Below are positions 1 through 8,130 of a stretch of 64,000 nucleotides of DNA, in pieces. Under the pieces are notes generated by a model that was not told where the DNA came from, did not search any database, and saw only the letters and a program-made list of their open reading frames with translations. Origin of the DNA: Pontibacter akesuensis (GTDB lineage Bacteria; Bacteroidota; Bacteroidia; Cytophagales; Hymenobacteraceae); NCBI RefSeq assembly GCF_001611675.1, contig NZ_CP014766.1, forward strand, positions 682,001 to 746,000, in the 5' to 3' direction. The number at the start of each line of letters is the position of its first letter. The first letter of the stretch is position 1. Made by a program: the position numbers and the translations under genes.

Positions 1-1947
1 GCTGAGCTTATCTCGCTGCTGGTGCGCAGCTATTGCCAGCCTTTTAGCCAGTGCAACGTGGTGTCGGTGGCGCCAACGTACCCGCTGTACCAGATGGAGG
101 CTGAGGCGCTTGGCGTACAGTTTAAGCAGGCCCCGCTCAACAGCAGGTATGCCTACGATTTACCTGGCATGCTGCGGCAGATTGACGCTGAAACGCGTAT
201 TCTCTTTTTATCAAACCCGAACAACCCAACAGGCGGCTACCTGACTAAAACGGAGCTGGAGTGGCTGCTAAGGGAGGTGCCACCACACGTGCTGCTGGTG
301 ATGGATGAGGCCTACCTGGAGTACGTGTCTGCCCCCGATTATGCCAATGCCCTGCCCTACCTGCCGCAACACGAAAACCTGGTGGTGCTCCGAACTTTCT
401 CCAAAGCCTACGGATTAGCCTCGCTGCGTGTAGGCTACCTGATTGCTCAGCAGCAGGTGGTGTGCAGGATTATGGCCGTGAAGCAGCCGTTTAACGTGAA
501 CCAGTTGGCGCAGATCGCTGCCCACGCCGCCCTTTACGACCAGAAGCACCTGCACCACACGCTCGAGCAAACGCACATAGGCAAAGGTCATTTACAGCAT
601 TTGATGCAATTGGAGGGCGTGCAGTGGTGGCCATCGGAAGGCAACTTTCTGTTTGTGGATGCCGGACTGCCTGCCCGGCAACTGGCTGAGCCACTCCTGG
701 AAAACGGCATCCAGGTGCGCTACACCGACAGCAACTATAATTTCCGGATCACGGTTGGCACACCGGCGCACCAGCAGCACCTGCGCGAGCAGCTCCATGC
801 CATCCTCTCCCCTGAGAGCATATGGCCCAATAAAGTGCTCGCCCAGATTCTTAAAACAGGCTATACGCTTTCGAAAACAGACGATGTGTTTCAGGCCCTG
901 GCTACTGTGTCTGAACTAGCTGAAACGGCCAATAACATTGGCACGGCTGCCGAACGCATTGCCCTGGCCTTTGCGCGCGCCTTCAGCAGTTGCCTCGGCC
1001 CGGAGGGGAACCAACATACCGGCAACCTGTACAGCAGCACTTTTGGCGAAACGGATATGATCTCGGCTTTTAACGTGCTGGTAAAATCAACGCCACTCGT
1101 TACGTTCGGCCACCACTTTGGCAACCTGGCCATTGCCGAGACCACTGCTGGAGCTTCCGAAATCCATATCCTGGACCTGGGCATTGGCGGTGGGTTGCAG
1201 TGGCTGCACCTACTGGAGCTATTTGCCGCGCGTGGAGAAAGCGCCCCGAAGATTCGCATTACGGGGGTAGATATTCCTTCTGCTGTTGGCGCACCAGATA
1301 AAAAACTGCAGCAAACAGGCAAAATGCTAACACAGCATGCAGAAAAGCTTGGCCTTCGGTTTAGTTATACGGCCATTGCCCAGCGGCTGGAGGTAGTGAA
1401 CCTGCGTAAGATTTATACCGCCGAAAACGAGGTGCTGGTGGTAAACTCTGCCTTCACGCTGCACCACCTGCCCGACCATCTGCTGGGGCCTGTGGACTAC
1501 CGCGACAGAATACTGCAACAGATTAAAGCGTTACAGCCCGCCATACTTACGCTCACCGAGCCAGACTCTGAGCACAACAAGCTGCGCTTCCTGCCACGCC
1601 TGCGGGAGTCGCTGCGCCATTACTACACCGTTTTTGATGCCCTGGACACACTGCTCCCCCGACTAATGCCTGAGCGCCAGATCATTGAGCAGGAGTTTTT
1701 CGGGCGCGAGATCATCAACGTTATTTCCTGTGAGAAACTGCAGCGCGTGGAGCGCCACGAGCGCCACGAAGCCTGGATGCACCGCCTCATCCGAAACGGC
1801 TTCGCCCCGGCGCCCATCAAAGACTCTGCAATCCAGATAAAAGAGAATTTGAAGCTGCACGTAAACTTTTCAGTACAACCGAACGGCGCTGGTAATACCT
1901 TGCGCTGGAAAGAGACTCCGGTTGTCGCCGCTACGGCATGGGTATAG
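1..1947 (+). CDS. HisC-like aminotransferase fused to a GRAS domain (5' truncated)
   Basis: The frame is open from base 1, so the true start lies upstream; roughly the first 90 residues of a HisC-type domain are missing. Bases 1 to about 815 encode a fold-type I PLP aminotransferase resembling histidinol-phosphate aminotransferase: SNPNNPTGG, the DEAYLEY aspartate motif, and SKAYGLASLRVGYL with the Schiff-base lysine codon at 403-405. From about 830 the protein continues into a GRAS domain (Rossmann-type, SAM-methyltransferase-like fold known from plant DELLA/SCARECROW proteins and some bacteria): IHILDLGIGGGLQW matches VHIID, VNSAFTLHHLPD and EPDSEHNKLRFL match core GRAS segments, HYYTVFDALD matches PFYRE, FFGREIINVISCE precedes RVERHE, and the terminal WKETPVVAATAWV matches the SAW motif. 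No stop lies between the domains. The enzymatic role of the fusion is unknown; small-molecule binding or methylation coupled to transamination is inference. Confidence 0.85.
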   Translation, partial: AELISLLVRSYCQPFSQCNVVSVAPTYPLYQMEAEALGVQFKQAPLNSRYAYDLPGMLRQIDAETRILFLSNPNNPTGGYLTKTELEWLLREVPPHVLLVMDEAYLEYVSAPDYANALPYLPQHENLVVLRTFSKAYGLASLRVGYLIAQQQVVCRIMAVKQPFNVNQLAQIAAHAALYDQKHLHHTLEQTHIGKGHLQHLMQLEGVQWWPSEGNFLFVDAGLPARQLAEPLLENGIQVRYTDSNYNFRITVGTPAHQQHLREQLHAILSPESIWPNKVLAQILKTGYTLSKTDDVFQALATVSELAETANNIGTAAERIALAFARAFSSCLGPEGNQHTGNLYSSTFGETDMISAFNVLVKSTPLVTFGHHFGNLAIAETTAGASEIHILDLGIGGGLQWLHLLELFAARGESAPKIRITGVDIPSAVGAPDKKLQQTGKMLTQHAEKLGLRFSYTAIAQRLEVVNLRKIYTAENEVLVVNSAFTLHHLPDHLLGPVDYRDRILQQIKALQPAILTLTEPDSEHNKLRFLPRLRESLRHYYTVFDALDTLLPRLMPERQIIEQEFFGREIINVISCEKLQRVERHERHEAWMHRLIRNGFAPAPIKDSAIQIKENLKLHVNFSVQPNGAGNTLRWKETPVVAATAWV

Positions 1948-1986
1948 GGTTGGGCTTAATCTTTAAATAGTTGAAGGTGGTGGAAA

Positions 1987-2026
1987 AACCCACCCCTGCC
2001 CCTCAAAGGAGGGGCAGGGGTGGGTT
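1987..2026. repeat. Perfect G/C-rich palindrome, family A
   Basis: Two 18-bp arms (1987-2004 and 2009-2026) are exact reverse complements around a 4-base loop AAAG. The sequence is of the type ACCCACCCCTGCCCCTC. Related copies occur at 29581, 49789, 49869, 51906, 53789 and 56508, always between genes. Confidence 0.85.
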
Positions 2027-2058
2027 GAGCGCAATCGCTTTATTTTCCTTGCTCGGCC

Positions 2059-2100
2059 TAAAACAGAAAGAGACGCTTATTAGCGTCTCTTTCTGTTTTA
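2059..2100. terminator. Intrinsic terminator after the GRAS fusion gene
   Basis: The arms 2059-2076 and 2083-2100 form a perfect 18-bp stem with a 6-base loop. A-rich and T-rich ends let it work in both directions, between the plus-strand fusion gene and the minus-strand Nudix gene. Confidence 0.8.
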
Positions 2101-2285
2101 AACTATACCAGTTGAAAAACTATACAAGCAGCAAGTTTGTAACTTGTGGCTACATGCAGCAGGTTTGCAACCTGGGTAGACCAGGGTAATTTATACTTGC
2201 GCAAGTTGAAAGCCTTATCCTGTTTCATAACTTTTTCAGATTCGGCGCTTTTCGATGCACAGAACCGAAAGGGGGGCAGCAAATT

Positions 2286-2390
2286 ATCCCCTTGAGGAGA
2301 TTACAGGGGTGTAAAGCGTCTATTTAGTAGCCAAAGTAATATTCTGCAGGTTTAAACACCCCTGTGGTCCCCTCAAGGGGACAATCTCTT
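2286..2390. repeat. Facing pair of CCCCTTGAGG..AGGGGTGT repeats
   Basis: The left unit at 2286-2314 is largely the reverse complement of the right unit at 2352-2389. The right unit shares AATATTC-GCAGG-TTAA-CACCCCTG with a copy at 29474-29503 (reverse strand) and GCAGGTGTAAACA with 49792 onward. This is the same broad repeat class as the 1987 palindrome. Confidence 0.65.
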
Positions 2391-2492
2391 CACCACCTCA
2401 AGTGCCTCTCTAACAAAATATGCTTTTACAGAAAAGCTACAAAACAGGATAAGGTTGCAAGCTTGCGATAAACCTAAGCCAGCCATACTTTA

Positions 2493-3056
2493 CTACAGCC
2501 CTAACTTCCTCAGCACGAGAAGGCACAAGGCTACAGATCCGGTTACGTGGATCTCGCCGTTCAGCAGCATCTCCTCCACTTTATGGATGGGAATCTTCAA
2601 TACCTCAATATTCTCGGTCTCGTCCAGATCCTGGCTAGCTACCTGTTTCACGTTGCGGGCCAGGTAGTAGAAAATTTTGTTTGTGTCTTTGGTGGGGTTG
2701 TCAATCGCTTCCAGCATCAGCTCCATGTCATCGGAAGTGTAGCCGGTTTCCTCCAGCAGTTCACGCTTGGCGGCCTCCAGCGGATCATCCTCTTCCTCAT
2801 CGACCACGCCACCGGGCAGCTCCAGAAAAATGCCCGCTGCCGCATGCTTGTACTGCCGCACAAAGATTACGTGGTTGTCTTCGGTAAGCGGAAAGGTTAA
2901 GGCTACGTTGGGGCGGACACTCACATAGTAGTCATCCAGTTTCAGGCCGTTCGGCAACTCAACTTCGTCGCGGCGCAGCTTGTACCACTTCTCATCAAAC
3001 ACCATCTCCGATTTGAGTATTTTCCAGGGCTGTGGCGAGTTCATCTCTTTTGTCAT
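2493..3056 (-). CDS. Nudix hydrolase, ADP-ribose pyrophosphatase type
   Basis: 187 residues, the normal size for ADP-sugar pyrophosphatases of the NudF/NUDT5 kind, which split ADP-ribose or related nucleotide sugars into AMP and sugar phosphate. The Nudix box begins at GGVVDEEEDDPLEAA and ends with RELLEETGY; it carries one extra residue between the first glutamate and the RE pair compared with the strict consensus. The upstream WYKLRRDEVELPNG and VALTFPLTEDNHVIFVRQY segments are typical of this subgroup. The start is the ATG whose complement is at 3054-3056; an internal ATG six residues in (MNSPQPWK) is possible. It is monocistronic by spacing. The exact substrate cannot be told from sequence. 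Confidence 0.85.
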   Translation of the reverse strand: MTKEMNSPQPWKILKSEMVFDEKWYKLRRDEVELPNGLKLDDYYVSVRPNVALTFPLTEDNHVIFVRQYKHAAAGIFLELPGGVVDEEEDDPLEAAKRELLEETGYTSDDMELMLEAIDNPTKDTNKIFYYLARNVKQVASQDLDETENIEVLKIPIHKVEEMLLNGEIHVTGSVALCLLVLRKLGL

Positions 3057-3168
3057 GATTGCAGTTTATACTTTGTCAGCGTAAAAAAAGCCATGCGTTC
3101 GCATAGCTTTTTTAGTGTATCGCCTATACTTCGGTTTTTGTATCAATTCTTCAGGCGCAGGGGCAGCA

Positions 3169-3993
3169 CTACTTTTGCTTTCCGTTCTGGCCCACCATGT
3201 ATTCGTTCTTCTCAGCTACTTTCTGCTGCACGGCCTCCTGCCAATCCTGGCCGGTGGCTGACAGGTATTCGGAGGCATTCCATTGCTGGTGCTGCTTCAG
3301 CTGCTCATCAACCTCCAGCAAGTATAGCTCGTGTCCTGGGCGTGCCTTTACACGGAAACCGCAGGAGCGCATCATGGCCTCGATAGCCGCATGGTTCGGA
3401 GCCCACCAGTTGGTAATGTCACCGGCCATGCGTTTTTCTATGAACGCCATTTTGGGCCATCCCTCTTCCAGCATGCGCTGGCGGTCGTTTATGCCGAAGT
3501 CGTCGGGGGTTTCCGTTACCTGATCGCCAGGCATGCTAAGCGTCTGGAATACCATCTGGCCGCGGCACTTCTGCGAAAGGATATCGAGGGAAAGCAGTGG
3601 GTAGCGCAGGTGGTAAAGCACACCCATGTACCAGATCAGGTCGAACTGACGGTCGAGGCGTGCCACATCATACACCTGGAGCTGCTGCAGCTCGATTTTA
3701 TCTTCCAACCCAAATTGCCTGGCAGCCCATGCCGCTTGGCGCAGGTAGTGCGGGTCCACATCAATGCCTAACACGTTGGCACCGCGCTTGGCCAGTTCTA
3801 TACTATAGAAGCCCGCGTTGCAACCAATATCCAGCACATTTTTCCCAGACAGGTCAGCGGGGATGTGGGGCTCTAATTCTTTCCATTTGAAATTCGGGAA
3901 ATCACCCAGAAAATGGTTGGGTGCGGTTTGCTCCCCGCCCGGCAAATGTAAGTTGTGGAACCATGGTCCTAGCTGCTCTATCTCCTGCTGCAT
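3169..3993 (-). CDS. SAM-dependent methyltransferase, CmoB/DUF1698-like
   Basis: 274 residues. SAM motif I is NVLDIGCNAGFYS at about residues 52-64, followed by the acidic loop LGIDVDPHYL, and WYMGVLYHLRYPL is typical of the CmoB/DUF1698 group, as is NWWAPNHAAIEAMMRSCGF. The homologous CmoB acts on tRNA wobble uridine, but this protein lacks the long CmoB N-terminal extension and is closer to free-standing members that, as I recall, sit near CgeB-like glycosyltransferase clusters. Here such a cluster begins 0.6 kb away on the same strand, with a lipoprotein gene and a terminator between, so a role in modifying a cluster product is plausible but not shown. The start ATG complement is at 3991-3993. 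Confidence 0.75.
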   Translation of the reverse strand: MQQEIEQLGPWFHNLHLPGGEQTAPNHFLGDFPNFKWKELEPHIPADLSGKNVLDIGCNAGFYSIELAKRGANVLGIDVDPHYLRQAAWAARQFGLEDKIELQQLQVYDVARLDRQFDLIWYMGVLYHLRYPLLSLDILSQKCRGQMVFQTLSMPGDQVTETPDDFGINDRQRMLEEGWPKMAFIEKRMAGDITNWWAPNHAAIEAMMRSCGFRVKARPGHELYLLEVDEQLKQHQQWNASEYLSATGQDWQEAVQQKVAEKNEYMVGQNGKQK

Positions 3994-4067
3994 ACTTAAT
4001 TTTGGATGTATGATTGTGTGAATGTTGGGTTGATAGACGATAGACCCGCCAAAAAGGTTAGCAACTG

Positions 4068-4415
4068 CTACTCTGTATATTTGATCACGTTTGCCTTCAC
4101 CACCAGGCTGCCTGAATTTACTTCCGTACGGTCTACGCCCAGATCGGTAAAGATAATGGCGTCACCGCCAGCCTGTTTGGCCCGTTCCACCATCTGTGCC
4201 CGTACCTGTTCCGGTATGTCGCTGGAGAGCTCGTCGTTCGTCATCTTGCCGATAACTTTGTAGTCGCGCTTCACATCCTTCACATCGTAAAACACCTCTA
4301 TGTCGGTGCTGGGTGGGTAGCTTTCGCCTAGGTAATGGATGGTTGGCCCGCACGAAGTGAAGAGAAACATAAGCGACAGCATCAGGGACAGGTAAATTAA
4401 TCTGGACTTTTTCAT
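4068..4415 (-). CDS. Small lipoprotein of unknown function
   Basis: I chose the ATG whose complement is at 4413-4415, giving MKKSRLIYLSL and an ideal lipoprotein signal; a frame-open extension of 8 residues upstream adds no signal features. The lipobox is LFTSC with the lipidated cysteine at residue 22, and glycine next to it. The mature domain of about 94 residues (DIEVFYDVKDVKRDYKVIG ... GGDAIIFTDLGVDRT) resembles small Bacteroidota lipoproteins of unknown role. No enzymatic motif is visible. The gap to the methyltransferase start is about 74 bases, so both may be cotranscribed. Confidence 0.7.
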   Translation of the reverse strand: MKKSRLIYLSLMLSLMFLFTSCGPTIHYLGESYPPSTDIEVFYDVKDVKRDYKVIGKMTNDELSSDIPEQVRAQMVERAKQAGGDAIIFTDLGVDRTEVNSGSLVVKANVIKYTE

Positions 4416-4482
4416 AGTGTAGTAGGTTTGGTTATACACCTAAATATACACTTTTCCCTATTCAGTAACAGCAACCGAAAAA

Positions 4483-4537
4483 AAATCCCTTTGCTCTTTC
4501 TGCACTGCGTTGCGGCGCTGAAAGAGCAAAGGGATTT
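4483..4537 (-). terminator. Terminator at the end of the glycosyltransferase cluster
   Basis: Arms 4483-4500 and 4520-4537 pair perfectly over 18 bp with a 19-base loop; read on the minus strand a T-run follows. It ends the minus-strand operon that stops at 4572. Confidence 0.8.
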
Positions 4538-4571
4538 CTGATCCCTTATGTAATAAGGCCGGTTGCTTTGC

Positions 4572-5639
4572 CTAAGCCACCGACATCAGCTCCTCGGCAT
4601 AGCTTACCAGTTCCTGCGCACGGTGCGCGGCAGTGTGGTGGCTCAGCACCTTCCGGCGAGCCCGTTCGCCAATCAGTTTGCGCTCCGACCGGCATATCTC
4701 GCGCAGGTAGTGCAGGGTATCTTTGGCCGAGTAAGAAACAAGGATCTCCGTCTCAAAGTCAAAAAAGGTGTCTAGGCCGTCCCAGTAATCTGAGATAATC
4801 GGTGTGGCGCAGGCAGCCGCTTCGAACAAACGCACACTTGGCGCATAACCTGCCTTGATCATATCAGCACGCGTAATATTTTGGGTGAAGCGCTGGCTGT
4901 TGTAGAACTTTCGATGCTCGGCTGGCGGCAAATGGTGGATGTGCTGCACATTGGCAGGCCAATCTATACTTTCCGGGTACTGCGGCCCCGCCACCACAAA
5001 GCGGCCGGTTTTCCATTCGCGTGCGGCATCCAGCATCAGTTTCTCGAGCGGCGGCTGGCGGTCGTCGGAGTAGGTGCCGAGGTAGCCTAAGTCCCACTGG
5101 CACTCCACCAGTTCAGGGTAGTATAGCTCGGGGTCTACGGAGCAGTACAGGGGCCTTGCCTTTGGTGAGCCATACTTCTGCTCCAGCAAACCCAGCGTCG
5201 GGCCACCGGTAAACGACAAGTACAAATCATACTTCGGGATGAGGTCCGGGTGCAGGTACTCGTAATCTTTGCGCTCCAGTTTGGCAAGTGTTACCGGTGT
5301 GTCGATGTCGTAGAAGGCTTTGATGCCGCGGGCTGATTTGATTACCCACTTCCCTACCGGCACGCCCTCCGGCACATACGAGCCCACGATTACCATGTCC
5401 GCTTCGCGCACCTGCTCGGTGAAGCGCTGCTGCAGATCATCCAGGGAAGCATAAAGTTCGGTCTGGCAGTACTCAGGGTGCGGCAGGTCTCGCTGGTTGG
5501 CGTACCAGGGCACATCCCGCTCCAGGAAAAGCACCTCGTGGCCCTGATTGTTCAGTTCTCTGACTAAACCTCTGAAGGTGGTGGCGTGGCCATTGCCCCA
5601 GCTTGATGTGATGGATAATCCCAGAATTACGATGTTCAT
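4572..5639 (-). CDS. CgeB-like glycosyltransferase (copy 1)
   Basis: 355 residues, GT-B fold of the CgeB/spore-maturation type with a GT1-like C-terminal half. The N-terminus MNIVILGLSITSSWGNGHAT is the phosphate-loop-like strand and turn, then FRGLVRELNNQGHEVLFLE. YSVDPE-type and QNITRADMIKAGYAPSVRLFEAAACATPII with DYWDGLDTFF form the donor-binding region seen in CgeB proteins. It is the last gene of the cluster; its ATG overlaps the stop of copy 2 by four bases (5636-5639), which implies translational coupling. CgeB family members decorate spore coats or other surface glycans; the acceptor here is unknown. Together with the two neighbouring copies it indicates several sequential sugar transfers. 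Confidence 0.8.
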   Translation of the reverse strand: MNIVILGLSITSSWGNGHATTFRGLVRELNNQGHEVLFLERDVPWYANQRDLPHPEYCQTELYASLDDLQQRFTEQVREADMVIVGSYVPEGVPVGKWVIKSARGIKAFYDIDTPVTLAKLERKDYEYLHPDLIPKYDLYLSFTGGPTLGLLEQKYGSPKARPLYCSVDPELYYPELVECQWDLGYLGTYSDDRQPPLEKLMLDAAREWKTGRFVVAGPQYPESIDWPANVQHIHHLPPAEHRKFYNSQRFTQNITRADMIKAGYAPSVRLFEAAACATPIISDYWDGLDTFFDFETEILVSYSAKDTLHYLREICRSERKLIGERARRKVLSHHTAAHRAQELVSYAEELMSVA

Positions 5640-6742
5640 GCCAATGCTTCTTTTGTCTGTTTCACTTTTGTGTACAAAAGCGTTTCGAGTTGCTCCGCAC
5701 GGTGGCTGTAGGTGTGTGCGGACAGTACTTTTTTGTAGGCGGCTTCGCCTATTGCTTTTGCACGTTCCTCCGTCAGATCAGCCATGATGGCGGCTACCTC
5801 GCCCCCGTCTTTTGCCACCAGGATTTCCTTGTCTGGCTCAAAGAAGAAGTCGATCCCTTCCCAGTAATCGGTGATGATGCAGGCACCGGCACCTGCCGCT
5901 TCAAATACACGCGTGGCAGGCGAGAAGCCATAGCGGGCCATACTTTCGCGGCTGATGTTGAGCACCGCTTTTGGCGTGCAGTTAAAGGCGTTGTGGTCTT
6001 TTGTATAAACGTGCCCGACATACTTCACGTTGTCGGTCATCTGCTTGTCGCCCCAGCCGCTGCCCCCGATCATAAAGGTCTTGTTCAGCTCCAGCGCAGC
6101 AGGCTTCAAAAAGAATTCATCCACACGCGCCTCACGGTCGGGCAATCGATTGCCCAGGAATGCCAGATCGCAAGCAAAACGAGCGTCTGGTTCTACCGGA
6201 TAGTGTGTAGCCGTATCTAAAGCGTTATAAATCGGCACGCATTTTTTCGCACCCAGGGCTTGGTAGGCATTCACCACTGGGTCGCCACCGCCGTAGGTCA
6301 GCACCATGTCGTATTGTGGGATGAGTTGCAGAAACTGATCTTTCGGGTCGTTGTGCACACGGTCTAGTGTAGCGGGCGCATCCACATCCCAGAACACCAC
6401 CAGGCGCTCGTCTGTCTGAAGCTGCAGCACCTCACGCTCCAGCAGTTCATCAAACACTCCTACACCGCTGGCTTTTACAACTATATCGGCTTCGGCAGCG
6501 GCTTCCAAACATTTGTGAGCGGCCTCTTCGGTAGCTTCGTATACCACCACTTTAGCCCAGTCCGGGTCGTCCATGTCGCGGTTTTCCTGGCGCTGGTAGG
6601 CGTCTGGCTCGTAGAAAGTCACCTGATGGCCGCGCTCACTCAAGGATCTGATAATGCCTCTATAGTAGGTAGCTGCACCGTTCCAATAAGCAGACACCAG
6701 GCTGGAGCCGAAAAAGGCGATGTTGAGTTTCTTATTTTTCAT
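5636..6742 (-). CDS. CgeB-like glycosyltransferase (copy 2)
   Basis: The start is taken as the ATG whose complement is at 6740-6742 (MKNKKLNIAFFGSSLVSAYWNG), which aligns with the starts of copies 1 and 3; an extended reading from 6820 would only overlap the next gene. About 368 residues. Shared family features are NGAATYYRGIIRSLSERGH near the N-terminus, VFWDVDAPATL mid-protein, LNISRESMARYGFSPATRVFEAAGAGACIITDYW split around residue 300, and the closing HTYSHRAEQLE. It overlaps copy 3 by 11 bases and copy 1 by 4 bases, so it is in one operon with both. Function is inferred from family: transfer of a sugar from a nucleotide donor to an unknown acceptor in the cytoplasm. Confidence 0.8.
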   Translation of the reverse strand: MKNKKLNIAFFGSSLVSAYWNGAATYYRGIIRSLSERGHQVTFYEPDAYQRQENRDMDDPDWAKVVVYEATEEAAHKCLEAAAEADIVVKASGVGVFDELLEREVLQLQTDERLVVFWDVDAPATLDRVHNDPKDQFLQLIPQYDMVLTYGGGDPVVNAYQALGAKKCVPIYNALDTATHYPVEPDARFACDLAFLGNRLPDREARVDEFFLKPAALELNKTFMIGGSGWGDKQMTDNVKYVGHVYTKDHNAFNCTPKAVLNISRESMARYGFSPATRVFEAAGAGACIITDYWEGIDFFFEPDKEILVAKDGGEVAAIMADLTEERAKAIGEAAYKKVLSAHTYSHRAEQLETLLYTKVKQTKEALA

Positions 6743-7874
6743 GCAGCACTTGTTCTTTTTGGGTGAGATAGATTTTTGAAGTATCAATGCCCAGTTCCTC
6801 ACATACTTTCTCCAACTCATTTACACGGTGGGCACAGGTATGACGGCTCTTAATGGTAGCTAAACCATGCTCGGCCACCTCCTTTGCTTTGAATGGATTG
6901 TTCAGGATGCTTTTCAGCTGCTCTTTCATCTCCTCGCCGTTGCGGGCCACCAGAAAATCCTCTCCCGGTGTGAATAGGTTTTCGGCATCATCCCAAGGCG
7001 AGGAAATCAGTGGAATGCCGCAGGCCAAGGCTTCAAACGGACGGATAGTCGGGATACCCGGCAGCGCCTCCACGTAAGGTCGGCGGGGCACGTGCACGGT
7101 TACTTTATACTTGGCAAACTCTTCGGCTGCTTTGTAGTTCGGCAACCAGCCGCCATACTCTATTCCGGCCTCGGCCAGCGATTTGCGCGCATGGTCCGGG
7201 TAACGCACGCCGTATATTTTGGCTTTCAGGCCCAGCTCTTTCACCGGGTTAATCAGGAACTCGTGCAGCTCTGCCGTACGCTCTTCATCCCCCCAGTTTC
7301 CTATCCAGATGAGGTCACCCTCCAATTCTTTTCGCTCGTGCGGATAGAAAACAGAAGTATCGGCAGCCTCATGCCAGGTCCAGGCTTTCTGGGTCCAGCC
7401 TTCCTGCAAGTATAAATCGCGGATTACCTGCCCGAACGCCAGCACACCGTCGTAATGCGTCAGGTCGTACTTGGCCATGCTTTCGCGCTCTGTTACAGCG
7501 CGGTGGTGGGTATCGTGGAACAGCAGTTTATACTTGCCGCCGTTTGCCCGATGTTCCCCCACGCGCTTCACCAGCTCGTGCTCGCTCCACTCGTGCACCA
7601 GCACCAGGTCAGCATCTTCGAGTACAGCGTCGAGGTTTATACTTTCTAAAGTATAGAAATTGGTTTTGATGTTAGGATAATACTCCTGTAGCTCGTCCAG
7701 CTTCTCTCTTCCGTAGCCTTCCACCAGGTTTTGTAAGCTCCAGCCGTTTTCCGGCTCGTACACCTGCACCTGGTGCCCACGCTCCTCCAGTTCCCGCACC
7801 ACGCCACGCAGAAAATGCGCATTGCCATGGTTCCAGTCAGAAAGTATGGAGTGGTAGAAAAGGGTGATGTTCAT
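6732..7874 (-). CDS. CgeB-like glycosyltransferase (copy 3)
   Basis: 380 residues. The N-terminus NITLFYHSILSDWNHGNAHF and FLRGVVRELEERGHQVQVYEP align with copies 1 and 2. It carries VHEWSEHELVKRVG, then FHDTHHRAVTE, and WHEAADTSVFYP, which resembles the donor-binding region of GT4-like CgeB members. The C-terminal PGIPTIRPFEALACGIPLISSPW and EDFLVARNGEEM are the usual nucleotide-sugar contact segment. It is preceded by a 256-base gap with a composite repeat, so it may have its own promoter or be read through from the GT4 gene. It overlaps copy 2 by 11 bases. The three copies are clearly paralogous but well diverged, so each probably has its own donor or acceptor. Confidence 0.8.
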   Translation of the reverse strand: MNITLFYHSILSDWNHGNAHFLRGVVRELEERGHQVQVYEPENGWSLQNLVEGYGREKLDELQEYYPNIKTNFYTLESINLDAVLEDADLVLVHEWSEHELVKRVGEHRANGGKYKLLFHDTHHRAVTERESMAKYDLTHYDGVLAFGQVIRDLYLQEGWTQKAWTWHEAADTSVFYPHERKELEGDLIWIGNWGDEERTAELHEFLINPVKELGLKAKIYGVRYPDHARKSLAEAGIEYGGWLPNYKAAEEFAKYKVTVHVPRRPYVEALPGIPTIRPFEALACGIPLISSPWDDAENLFTPGEDFLVARNGEEMKEQLKSILNNPFKAKEVAEHGLATIKSRHTCAHRVNELEKVCEELGIDTSKIYLTQKEQVLHEK

Positions 7875-7877
7875 AGT

Positions 7878-8127
7878 TGAATTTTGAATGACTGAGTGAT
7901 TGAATTTTAATTTTGAATGAGTGGATGAGTGATTGAGTGAATTTTATACTTGGTCCTTCTCCCTTTTGTCATCCTGGAAGGATCTTGTTAAAAGAGGGCC
8001 CCTACCCCCGCAAGTAGAAATTGCCTTTGCGCTTTGCACCCAAGACCTTTACAAGATGACAGGAAAGAGATTCAGTTATTCAAAAGTCAATTATTCAAAA
8101 TTGATATTCACTCAATCGCTCATTCAC
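7878..8127. repeat. Composite dispersed repeat, copy 1
   Basis: The ends are inverted-repeat-like (GAATTTTGAAT, GAATGAGTGGATGAGTGATTGAGTGAAT at the left; the complement of similar text at 8090-8127). The core has TTTTATACTTGG, TGTCATCCT-AAGGATC-TGTT, GCGCTTTGC-CCAAGA and CAAGATGACAGGAAA. The same order of blocks recurs at 42398-42597. It sits directly downstream of the GT4 stop codon. Confidence 0.75.
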
Positions 8128-8130
8128 CAA

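Larger units (their letters stand above)
1948..2492. other. 545-bp intergenic region made of repeats and a terminator
   Basis: No credible gene. It holds a perfect G/C-rich palindrome (1987-2026), a perfect 18-bp-stem terminator (2059-2100), and two facing copies of an AGGGGTGT/CCCCTTGAGG repeat (2286-2390). Short open frames here have no codon or motif support. Confidence 0.7.

Noticed and set aside
1971-2189. Small open frame after the GRAS gene
   Set aside because: It runs through the palindrome and terminator hairpin, so coding is very unlikely.
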